Shown here piece after piece: positions 53,344-60,520 of a stretch of 64,000 nucleotides of DNA. How positions within the stretch are numbered: position 1 is the first letter of the stretch; each line of letters starts with the position of its first letter. The notes beneath the pieces are model-generated. The model saw nothing but the letters and a program-made list of their open reading frames with translations, ran no database searches and was not told the origin of the DNA. Both the position numbers and the translations under genes were made by a program. This DNA is from Palsa-504 sp963795795 (GTDB lineage: Bacteria; Actinomycetota; Actinomycetes; Streptosporangiales; Streptosporangiaceae). The DNA lies in the NCBI GenBank assembly GCA_963795795.1, contig CAWCJS010000019.1:1-64000 (forward strand). Reading direction: 5' to 3'.

Positions 53344-53360
53344 TGTTCACGATACGAACG
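53344..53360. promoter_or_regulatory. 17-bp palindrome, predicted IclR operator upstream of BKACE gene
   Basis: TGTTCAcgataCGAACG keeps the TGTTCA-n5-NGAACR pattern of the site at 51291-51307. It lies 15 bases upstream of the BKACE start codon, between it and the iclR gene. Confidence 0.65.
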
Positions 53361-53423
53361 TTTTGTTGTTAATGTGCAGCGTATCTGCCCAAATTACTAT
53401 GGGTCAAGAGACCAAAAGCGCGG

Positions 53424-54230
53424 TCAGTCGAGCAGGTCGCGGATCTCGCCGGCGGTCGTGACCGCCTCCCGGCCGATCTCGCGCAGCCGCCGCGCCGAGT
53501 TCATCGCCGCCGGACCCCACACGTTGACGACCGCGATCGGCGCGCGCCCGGAGTTCAGCACCGCGGCCGACGAGCCGGAGGAGAACTCCTCGTACTCCCG
53601 GTCGCACATCGCGAACTGGGTCCTGCGGACCTCGGCGAGCTCGCGTTCGAGTTCTTCCCGGTCGGTGACGGTGTGCTCGGTGTAGCGCGGGAGTTCGGCA
53701 GGCAAGATGGCGTCTCGCTCGTCGCGACCGAGCCAGGCCAGGAATGCCTTGCCGCCCGACGTCGCGTGCAGCGGCAGCGGCTTGTCCGTCCAGTTCGGCG
53801 CCATCATGTTCGGCGGCTCCACCTGGTCGACGTAGACGAGGTTGAACCGCCTGGCCACGGCGAGCGTGACCACCTCGCCGGTCCGCAGGCACAGGTCGGT
53901 CAGCAGCGGCCGGACCCGGCGGATCAGCGCGTCATCGGTCACCGCCGACGCCACCACGGTGGCGACGTACCCGACCGTGTACCGCTGGGTGACCGAATCG
54001 CGGTCGACCAGGCCGTGGTGCTCGAGGGTCCGCAGCAGGCGCCAGGCGGTGGCCCGGTTGATCCCGCACCGGCGGGCCAGTTCGAGCACGGTCGGCGGGG
54101 TCGAACTCGCGGCGACGGCCTTCAGCAGCACCATGGCCCGGTCGACCGCCTGGATGCGCTGCACGCCATCGGGGGCCGGACCAGGCACTTCGGCGCTGCT
54201 CGCCACTGGGCGTGACATAAGGTGCAGCAT
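53424..54230 (-). CDS. IclR-family transcriptional regulator of the carnitine cluster
   Basis: A regulator of 268 residues. The N-terminal winged helix is VDRAMVLLKAVAASSTPPTVLELARRCGINRATAWRLLRTLEHHGLVDRD. The C-terminal IclR effector domain has NLVYVDQVEPPNMM, LPLHATSGGKAFLAWLG and AVVNVWGPAAM. ATG 54230 or 54218 is the start; upstream of it the frame enters the antisense of gene debris. It is the promoter-proximal gene of the cluster on the same strand. Probably a repressor released by carnitine or a pathway intermediate. Confidence 0.9.
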   Translation of the reverse strand: MLHLMSRPVASSAEVPGPAPDGVQRIQAVDRAMVLLKAVAASSTPPTVLELARRCGINRATAWRLLRTLEHHGLVDRDSVTQRYTVGYVATVVASAVTDDALIRRVRPLLTDLCLRTGEVVTLAVARRFNLVYVDQVEPPNMMAPNWTDKPLPLHATSGGKAFLAWLGRDERDAILPAELPRYTEHTVTDREELERELAEVRRTQFAMCDREYEEFSSGSSAAVLNSGRAPIAVVNVWGPAAMNSARRLREIGREAVTTAGEIRDLLD

Positions 54231-54277
54231 AGCCACGATCCGTCCCGCCGCCAGCCGCGCCACTGGAGCGGGCACCC

Positions 54278-54395
54278 ATGACTTACGGACTGCTGTCCGC
54301 GCTGTGCTGGGGGATCTGCCCCTGCTGGCCGCCGTGGCGGCGCGGCGGATCGGCGCCGTGCGCACGGTAGTGCTCGGCGAGGCCAGCGCTGCAGG
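54278..54395 (+). pseudogene. N-terminal remnant of an EamA/DMT-family transporter
   Basis: ATG 54278 reads MTYGLLSALCWGI. After a G run the next frame continues LLAAVAARRIGAVRTVVLGEAS, together matching the first helices of an EamA drug/metabolite transporter. The rest of the gene is missing. It faces away from the iclR gene. Confidence 0.5.
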
Positions 54396-54470
54396 GAATG
54401 TGAGCAGACGCTGCGCGACGGTGGGTACGACGGCTGGGACATCCCAGCGGTCCCGGAACACTTCCTGTGA
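54396..54470 (+). pseudogene. C-terminal remnant of an unknown protein
   Basis: The 24 codons ECEQTLRDGGYDGWDIPAVP and EHFL, then TGA, look like a soluble protein C-terminus. They follow directly on the EamA-like remnant, so two unrelated fragments are joined. Parent family not recognised. Confidence 0.35.
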
Positions 54471-54476
54471 GGCTTT

Positions 54477-55181
54477 TTAGCCCATCGGGTAGCGCCGGAA
54501 GCCGACGGCGTAGTCGCACCCGGCGCCGAGGCCGATGAACCCGGCCATGTTCCGCAGGAACTCGTCGGGGTCAAACTCGCCGCCCAGGCCCTCGAGGTAG
54601 GCGCGGTGCTCGCGCAGCGAGGCGATGCCGGCGTCGATGGTGCCGGTGACGTCGACGAAGTAGTTCGGCTCGCCGACCGCGGCCACGTACGCGTCCCTGA
54701 TGCTGGGGCAGGGCGGCCCGGCCTCGGGGAAGACCCAGCCGTTGGTGGCGTCCCGGCAGGCGTCGAGCACGGCGAGCCCGACGGCGCGGTGGTCGGCGTG
54801 GTTGATCGGTCCCTCCTCGCCCCAGGTCAGGTCGAAGCTCATCGTGATCACCACCTCGGGCTGCAGCCTGCGGAACGCGGCGGCCAGATCGCGCCGCAGC
54901 GGCACCCCGTATTCCACGAGCCCGTCGGGATGGTCGAGGAACACCACGGTGTCCACGCCCACCACCCGCGCGCTGCGCAGTTCCTCCTCCATCCGCAGCG
55001 GCCCGGTCTGGTCCGGAGACATGCCCGCGATGCCCGCCTCCCCCTTGGTGGCGAGCAGGTAGTCGACCTTCTTCCCCTGCCCGGTCCAGCGGGCGACGGC
55101 GGCGGCGACGCCGTATTCCAGGTCGTCGGGGTGAGCGACCACCGCGACGGCCCGTTCCCAGTCCTCCGGCATCGGCTTCAT
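54477..55181 (-). CDS. PIG-L family deacetylase
   Basis: A 234-residue LmbE/PIG-L zinc deacetylase. VAVVAHPDDLEYGVAAAVARW holds the metal motif HPDD, and INHADHRAVGLAV the second His cluster. Relatives include MshB (mycothiol pathway), Mca and antibiotic deacetylases. The sequence does not identify which. The context is uninformative: the downstream neighbour is gene debris and upstream is a methyltransferase on the same strand 53 bases away. It removes an acyl group from a glycosyl or thiol-conjugate amine. Confidence 0.9.
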   Translation of the reverse strand: MKPMPEDWERAVAVVAHPDDLEYGVAAAVARWTGQGKKVDYLLATKGEAGIAGMSPDQTGPLRMEEELRSARVVGVDTVVFLDHPDGLVEYGVPLRRDLAAAFRRLQPEVVITMSFDLTWGEEGPINHADHRAVGLAVLDACRDATNGWVFPEAGPPCPSIRDAYVAAVGEPNYFVDVTGTIDAGIASLREHRAYLEGLGGEFDPDEFLRNMAGFIGLGAGCDYAVGFRRYPMG

Positions 55182-55233
55182 CCGGCCCAGCCCTCCTCGG
55201 TACCCAGCAAGCAGGCGGCCGGGCCAGGCTATC

Positions 55234-55977
55234 TCACTGGCTGGCGGGCTTCTCCCAGACCGAGACGTGCTGGCGGCTCTCGCTGGTGAAGGGGGCCCGG
55301 TTCCACCCCTCCCATCGCTCGCGCAGTCCCAGCCCGGCGAGCCGGGCCATCAGGTCGAGTTCGGCCGGCCACACGTACCGGAACGGAATCGAGCGGTACT
55401 CGCCCCGGCCGTCTTTCACCGTGAAGTAGTTCGAGCTCATCGCCTGCGTGGCGACGTCATACAAGTCGAACGCGCAGCCCTCCGGGCCGGCCTCCCACAT
55501 CACCGCGGTCTCTCCGGGCGGGAGCCTGCGAAGATCGGGGATCCCGACCTCGACGACGAAACAGCCGCCCGGCTCCAGGTGGGCGGCAACGTTGGCGAAG
55601 CAGGCCACCTGCGCGTCCTGCGCCGTCAGGTTCATGATCGTGTTGAAGACCAGGTAGGCGAGGCGGAACGTCCCCGCCACCCGCGTCGTCGCGAAATCGC
55701 CGATCGTCACGCCGATCGCGTCGCCGCCCGGCTTGGCCCGCAGCCGGGCCACCATCGCCCGGGACATGTCGATGCCGTGGACCGGGACGCCCCGGCGGGT
55801 CAGCGGCAGCGCGACGCGCCCCGTCCCGATGCCTAGTTCCAGGGCCCGGCCGCCGCGGGCCAGGTGCGCCAGGACGCCGACCGTCTCGTCCAGCGCGTCC
55901 GGCGCGAACCTGTCCCCGCACGATTCGTCGTACGTCGCCGCGACGCCTTCGCCGAAATACCCGTCCTCGTCGTCCAC
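55234..55977 (-). CDS. Class I SAM-dependent methyltransferase
   Basis: A 247-residue Rossmann methyltransferase. GRALELGIGTGRVALPLTRRGVPVHGIDMSRAMV contains motif I (ELGIGTGR) and the acidic SAM-ribose residue. FRLAYLVFNTIMNLTAQDAQ is motif IV and GCFVVEVGIPDL motif VI. Intact. It probably forms a two-gene unit with the PIG-L gene 53 bases downstream. Substrate unknown. The 280-base gap upstream holds a CCTTCGAAGG palindrome (about 56030) but no gene. Confidence 0.88.
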   Translation of the reverse strand: MDDEDGYFGEGVAATYDESCGDRFAPDALDETVGVLAHLARGGRALELGIGTGRVALPLTRRGVPVHGIDMSRAMVARLRAKPGGDAIGVTIGDFATTRVAGTFRLAYLVFNTIMNLTAQDAQVACFANVAAHLEPGGCFVVEVGIPDLRRLPPGETAVMWEAGPEGCAFDLYDVATQAMSSNYFTVKDGRGEYRSIPFRYVWPAELDLMARLAGLGLRERWEGWNRAPFTSESRQHVSVWEKPASQ

Positions 55978-56257
55978 GCCCGGACCGTACCTCGGAAACG
56001 CCTGCGGCGCACTCCGATTTCCTTCGAAGGTAAAATCGAACGGAAAGAAACCGCGCAGTGAATTACCGGTGTCGAGGCCCGGCGAGACGCGCCGGATCTC
56101 GCCCTGAATTGCCAGTTATGACGCGTGCGGAAATCGTCGGCGGGGACGCTACGGAGCTTTGATGACACGCCGTGTGACCTGGACATCTGTTACGTGAGGG
56201 CAACAAAGAGGGAGCATTAGCGCTGTGTAGACAATCCTGGAAAGGAAGGCCACGCCA

Positions 56258-56692
56258 ATGCTCCCGGAGCCGACCATACCAAAGCCTTCGGCTGCCGCAC
56301 CGGCGCTGCCGCCGCAGCTGGTGATGACCCCGCTGTTCTGCGTGCCGGACAGCGACGAATCCGACGTGGCCCCGCCACCCGGGCGCCGGTCCGACCGCCC
56401 TCCGGGGCGCCCGGGCCGGCGCACCAACTCACGCGTACCCGCGGGCCGGGCGGTGCGCGGTGGCCTGACCCCCGAGTCCGGGGCGCGCAAGGACCCGGTG
56501 GATCTGCTGGCCGTGACCGCGCAGCGGCTCAGGAAGGCGCTTGCGCGCAGCTTCCTCCGCTACGGCCTGGTCGGCGATCTGGAGACTGCGGTGCACGCCG
56601 CCATGAACGTCGTCGAGCCCGTGCTGGAGGCCAGGGACACCGAGATCCTGCGCCTGCGCAGGCTGGTGTCCCCGCGGATCTCCCGCCGGTAA
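56258..56692 (+). CDS. Uncharacterised 144-residue protein
   Basis: Begins MLPEPTIPKPSAAAPALPPQ behind a strong AAAGGAAGG site, with a Pro/Arg-rich disordered first half. A helical second half follows (DPVDLLAVTAQRLRKALARS, DLETAVHAAMNVVEPVLEARDTEILRLRRL). No family known. It is antisense to the 3' end of the DenD-like gene over 56429-56692. The ribosome site and helical pattern favour this strand as the true coding strand there. Confidence 0.6.
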   Translation: MLPEPTIPKPSAAAPALPPQLVMTPLFCVPDSDESDVAPPPGRRSDRPPGRPGRRTNSRVPAGRAVRGGLTPESGARKDPVDLLAVTAQRLRKALARSFLRYGLVGDLETAVHAAMNVVEPVLEARDTEILRLRRLVSPRISRR

Positions 56693-57685
56693 CCGGGACT
56701 CCGCCAGGTGCATCCGGATGATGGAGTCGATGTCCGGGTCGGGAGTTAGGCCAAGGCGTGCGGCGCGATCGGCCCGGATCCTGGCGGGCCAGGTCGCAAA
56801 CATCCGCGAAATCGCCGGGTCGGGGATCCAGTTAATCAGCGAGCTGACCTCCGGCCCGGCTATGCGCTCCAGCGCGGCGGCCATCTCCGCCACCGATACG
56901 GTGAGCGCGGGCATGGTTACCGCGGTCCGGCCGCCCCACGCCTCGCCTGACGACGTGGCGGCGCGCAGTAGCGCGGCAACGGCCTTGGCCGGCGAGGCGA
57001 GCGCCACCTCGGTACTCGGATCGACGGGGCACACCGCCCGCTGGTCGGCCAGTGGTTCTCTGATAATGCCCGACAGGAAGCCAGATGCCGCGGCGTTGGG
57101 CCGTCCCGGGCGGACGCTGACGGTCATCAGGCGCAGGGCCCGTCCGTCTATGAACCCCTTGCGCGTGTAATCGGCCACCAGTTGCTCGCAGATGAACTTC
57201 TGCGTGCCGTAACTGGTCTGCGGGTTGGGCAGGGTCTGGTCCTCGATAACGGGCGGGAGCGGGTGCTCCTGCGAACCCCCGAAGACGGCGACCGAACTGG
57301 CGAACACCACGAGCGGGCCGGTTCCCAGCGCGCGGCAGGCCGCGAGCAGCGCCTCGGTGGCGCGCAGGTTCGCCCGCAGACCCAGATCGAAATCCGCCTC
57401 GCATTCCCCGCTGACCGCGGCGGCGAGGTGGAAGATCACCTCCGCGCCGGCGAGCAGGTCCCGCCCGGCCGGCCCGGGTTCGAGGAGCTCGTCCAGGTCG
57501 CCGCGGACCTCCGTCACGCGCCCGTCGGCGGCCAGATCGGGCGGAACGGGAGCTTGGTCGATGAGCGTCACGCGGGACAGCGGGCGGGCCCCGCCGCCCG
57601 CGATGTCCAGCGAACCTGCCGCCAGCAGTTCCCTGGCCAGCCTCGCGCCCAGGAAGCCGGCCCCGCCCGTGATCACCACGTTCAC
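56429..57685 (-). CDS. NAD-dependent epimerase/dehydratase, DenD (D-erythronate dehydrogenase)-like
   Basis: An extended SDR protein. MNVVITGGAGFLGARLARELL is the NAD motif, FHLAAAVSGECEADFDLGLRANL the substrate loop, and SYGTQKFICEQL the catalytic YxxxK. RPGRPNAAASGFLSGIIREPL matches DenD, which oxidises D-erythronate to 2-dehydroerythronate. Starts GTG 57685 behind GGAGG. Homology ends near IDSIIRMHLAESRLP (about 56700). The remaining 90 or so residues are antisense of the 144-residue gene, so the natural stop is probably lost by a small indel. Confidence 0.83.
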   Translation of the reverse strand: MNVVITGGAGFLGARLARELLAAGSLDIAGGGARPLSRVTLIDQAPVPPDLAADGRVTEVRGDLDELLEPGPAGRDLLAGAEVIFHLAAAVSGECEADFDLGLRANLRATEALLAACRALGTGPLVVFASSVAVFGGSQEHPLPPVIEDQTLPNPQTSYGTQKFICEQLVADYTRKGFIDGRALRLMTVSVRPGRPNAAASGFLSGIIREPLADQRAVCPVDPSTEVALASPAKAVAALLRAATSSGEAWGGRTAVTMPALTVSVAEMAAALERIAGPEVSSLINWIPDPAISRMFATWPARIRADRAARLGLTPDPDIDSIIRMHLAESRLPAGDPRGHQPAQAQDLGVPGLQHGLDDVHGGVHRSLQIADQAVAEEAARKRLPEPLRGHGQQIHRVLARPGLGGQATAHRPARGYA

Positions 57686-57859
57686 CAGGGCGCCTCCGTC
57701 GTGATCGCGCGCCGCACCGCGACATTCCCGGCCATGAGGTCTCAGACTGCCACGGGCCGGCCCGGCTGGCCAGCGCCACGCGGGCGCCAGGTTCGCCCAA
57801 TGACCGCGCGCGGCCTCGCGATGGCGGAGAATAGCCTGTGCTGCGAAGGGCGGTGGGGC

Positions 57860-58351
57860 ATGGAATCAGGGCCGGGGCCCCAGTGGTGGCCGCTGAAACG
57901 CCAGGACAGCCACGTGGCTGAGCAAATGGTGGAGCGGGCGGCCGAGCTGGCGCGGGATTCCCACGCGCGGACCCGGCACGCCGCGATCCTGGTACGCGAC
58001 GAGAGCTTGCTCGCCTGCGGAACCAACGGTGTGCCGTTTCCCGGTGAGGACCACTGCCACTGCAAGTTCGCCGAGTTCGGCCACCACGACCAGTGCCGGA
58101 CCCACGCGGAGCAGCGGGCGATCACGCTGGCCCGCGAGGGTGACGGCTGGCGGATGCTGCCGGGCGCGAAGCTGATCTACGTCCGGCTCGGGCCGGACGA
58201 CTCGGTGCGGCGCGAGGAACCACATTTCTGCGCGCGCTGCAGCCGCCTGGCCCTGTCCCTGGGCGTGGCGGAGTGGATCTTCGCCATGTCAGAGGGCCTG
58301 GTCGCCTACTCCTCGGCTGACTACGACCAGGTCGCCACCCTCAGGTGGTAG
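57860..58351 (+). CDS. Cytidine/deoxycytidylate deaminase-like zinc protein
   Basis: A 163-residue protein with the deaminase zinc motif: HAE in CRTHAEQRAITLA (about 74-86) and the two Cys in PHFCARCSRLALSLG (about 122-136). QDSHVAEQMVERAAELARDSHARTRHAAILVRD is the N-terminal core. Probably deaminates a (deoxy)cytidine nucleotide or guanine-type base; the variant C-x2-C spacing is normal. ATG 57860 is chosen for the upstream GAAGGG-like site, although the frame is open earlier. Convergent with the MOSC gene, overlapping by 63 bases. Confidence 0.8.
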   Translation: MESGPGPQWWPLKRQDSHVAEQMVERAAELARDSHARTRHAAILVRDESLLACGTNGVPFPGEDHCHCKFAEFGHHDQCRTHAEQRAITLAREGDGWRMLPGAKLIYVRLGPDDSVRREEPHFCARCSRLALSLGVAEWIFAMSEGLVAYSSADYDQVATLRW

Positions 58352-58900
58352 CGGAGCCTTCACGGCCAGGTCACCAAGCCGGACGGTGCCCGGGACCACG
58401 ACGCTCGCGTTCAGCCCGCGCATCCGAAGCTGCCGGCCGATCCGGCCGTTGACGAAGCGCATCGCCTCGCCGCCGAAGCGCTCGACGAACTTCGCGCAGC
58501 CCGTGTGCGGGGCCTCGCTGACCCGCAGCACGACCCGGCCCACCGCCAGCAAGCTCCCCGCCGGGAGGTTGTCGACGGACAGGTCCAGGTCGAGGTAGAG
58601 CTGATCACCGCACATGGCCATCCGGTCGGTCCCGCCCGCGACGAGCTCGGCCACCCTGGCGTTCATCACGGTGATCTGCTTGTGCGGGTCCGCCGATCCG
58701 TCCGGCGTTCTCGTGCTGCCGCGGGCGAGCCAGTTGTCGCCCGCGAGCCCGGTTTCCGGGCCCAGGACCGCCTCGGCCAGCACCTCGCGCTCGCCGGTCG
58801 CTGGCCGCCGGACGATCAGCACCAGCCTGCCGCCGTCCGGCGGCGCATCGCGGATCCGGTCCAGCCCGGCGAATAGGCGCTCGCGAGAAAGATGCTCCAC
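58289..58900 (-). CDS. MOSC domain protein
   Basis: A 203-residue MOSC protein, a beta-strand domain related to the C-terminus of molybdenum-cofactor sulfurases. AVLGPETGLAGDNWLARG and ITVMNARVAELVAGG are core strands, and RVSEAPHTGCAKFVERFG contains the conserved Cys that may carry sulfur or bind molybdopterin. The C-terminus overlaps the convergent deaminase gene. Family sure, reaction unknown. The genome has a molybdoenzyme at 41376, but no direct link is shown. Confidence 0.87.
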   Translation of the reverse strand: MEHLSRERLFAGLDRIRDAPPDGGRLVLIVRRPATGEREVLAEAVLGPETGLAGDNWLARGSTRTPDGSADPHKQITVMNARVAELVAGGTDRMAMCGDQLYLDLDLSVDNLPAGSLLAVGRVVLRVSEAPHTGCAKFVERFGGEAMRFVNGRIGRQLRMRGLNASVVVPGTVRLGDLAVKAPLPPEGGDLVVVSRGVGDQAL

Positions 58901-58950
58901 GAGTTGATTCTCCAGTATTGGGCGATTCGATACTCGGGCAGGATCGTCCC

Positions 58951-59495
58951 ATGACGATGGCCTACCTGGTCCAGCACGGCGAGAAGGAACGCCTGCCAGG
59001 TGATCCCGGGCTGACGCAGGCCGGCCGGGACCAGGCCGTCCGCGCCGGCCAGTGGCTGCGCGATCAGGGGATCCGCGCGTTGTACAGCAGCCCCATGCGG
59101 CGCGCGCTTCAGACCGCCGACGGCATCGCGTCGGTCACCGGGCTCGCCGTCCAGACCGACGCCAGGCTGCGGGAACGCCTGAACTGGGACGGACGCGAGT
59201 CTTACGACGCCTTCCTGGTCCGGTGGGCCCGCACCACCGACGACCGCGACTTCGTGCCCGCCGGCGGGATTCCTCCCGGCAGGCGGGGGCGCGGCTGCTG
59301 GCCTTCCTGGCCGACCTCCGCGGGTCGGTTGGCCCGGTGGCCGCGGTCACCCACGGCGGCGTCACGATCGACCTGCTGCGCACCCTCCTCGGCGACGAGG
59401 CCCTGCCCCCGGACCTGCTGTCGGCGGGCGTCCCGCCCTGCGCCATCACGGCCGTCGATGACCTGCACGTCGTGACGATCGCCTCGCGGGTCTGA
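58951..59495 (+). CDS. Histidine phosphatase superfamily protein (one frameshift)
   Basis: MTMAYLVQHGEKERLPGDPGLTQAGRDQA contains the phosphatase HGE motif with Gln in place of the usual Arg before His (VQHGE). LYSSPMRRALQTADGI is the second core element. At about 59269 one G is missing in a G run; the next frame then reads SSRQAGARLLAFLADL and VAAVTHGGVTIDLL, which has the second catalytic His, ending TGA 59495. It hydrolyses a phosphoester of unknown identity, or could be a degenerate homologue because of the Gln. Confidence 0.75.
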
Positions 59496-60365
59496 CTGCC
59501 CGGTGGGCGCGTCACGGCCGGCGCCGGGCACGTCGACCGGGAGGGCGAGGATCTCCCCGGTGCGGGGCCCCGTGGTAAGACGGGAGAGGTTGACGGGGAC
59601 GGGGTCGGCCAGGTGCCACTCGGCGGTGCAGATGAACAGCGTCCGCCGGTCCGGGCCGCCGAGCATCACCGCGAACGGCGCCCGGTTCTCCGAAAGCTCG
59701 ACGCGTTGCAGGACCTCGCCGCCCTCGGCGACGCGGGCGACCGAGAACCCGCCGGCGCTGACCCAGACCGCGCCTTCGGCGTCCGTGCAGATGCCATCCG
59801 GCCCTAGGCCCTCGGCGAAGACCCGCCGCTCCGACAGCCCGCCATCGGCGTCGATGTCGAACGCGGTGAGCCGGCCGGCGAACGACTCGGCGATGATCAG
59901 CGTCCGCCCGTCCGGGGTGATGGCCATGCCGTTGGGAAAGTGGATGTCGTCGGCGACCTGGCGTAGCTGTCCGTCCGGCGTGACGAGCTTGATGTAGCCC
60001 GGCTCGGGCGGCTTACCGGCGGCGAAATCCCCGAAGTCCGCGCCGTTGACGTAGGCGTGGCCGCGCGCGTCCACGACGATCTCGTTCGCCGACTGCTCGG
60101 CGTAGACGGCCATCGACCCGTCGGGCTCCTGGCGCCGGACCTTATCGCCGGTGGTTAGCAGGGCGCCGTCGGGCAGCCAGTCGATGGAATACCCCATCGG
60201 GTAACTGGCCGGGTCGCGGGTGACCATGACCTCCGCCTGGCCCTCCAGGTCAACGGCCACGACCTGCCGGTCGATCCAGTTGCAGAACCAGAGCCTTCCC
60301 TCGTGCCACCGCGGCGACTCGGGAATCCCCAGGGCACCGAGCAGAACCTTCGGTTCGGGCATCAC
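59202..60365 (-). CDS. SMP-30/gluconolactonase-family protein (C-terminal stop lost)
   Basis: A six-bladed beta-propeller lactonase. LGIPESPRWHEGRLWFCNWI supplies the first metal-ligand Glu. HFPNGMAITPDGRTLIIAES and GPDGICTDAEGAVWVSAGG carry the Asn and Asp ligands. It hydrolyses sugar lactones. Homology ends at LTTGPRTGEILALPVDVPG (about 59520). A single missing base there would restore a TGA at 59512-59514, while as written the frame runs on to 59202 antisense to the phosphatase gene. The true gene is therefore probably 59512-60365. Confidence 0.85.
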   Translation of the reverse strand: MMPEPKVLLGALGIPESPRWHEGRLWFCNWIDRQVVAVDLEGQAEVMVTRDPASYPMGYSIDWLPDGALLTTGDKVRRQEPDGSMAVYAEQSANEIVVDARGHAYVNGADFGDFAAGKPPEPGYIKLVTPDGQLRQVADDIHFPNGMAITPDGRTLIIAESFAGRLTAFDIDADGGLSERRVFAEGLGPDGICTDAEGAVWVSAGGFSVARVAEGGEVLQRVELSENRAPFAVMLGGPDRRTLFICTAEWHLADPVPVNLSRLTTGPRTGEILALPVDVPGAGRDAPTGQSDPRGDRHDVQVIDGRDGAGRDARRQQVRGQGLVAEEGAQQVDRDAAVGDRGHRANRPAEVGQEGQQPRPRLPGGIPPAGTKSRSSVVRAHRTRKAS

Positions 60366-60520
60366 GCTCTCCTTACCGCCGGGCCGGTCGCATACCGGCG
60401 CTTGCTCCCTACACGAACGGCCACGAGCCCGATCGACAGCTAGGCGGACCCTGCGGCCATCGGCACAGGTCAGGGCCTCCTCTAGGGACCCTAAATGCGG
60501 CAGACCTCAGCAGGCGGCCG

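Noticed and set aside
56021..56049. Stem-loop around CCTTCGAAGG with CGATTT/AAATCG flanks as a terminator
   Set aside because: It lies upstream of divergent genes, not after a stop codon, and has no T tract; it could be a regulator site but nothing links it to a protein.
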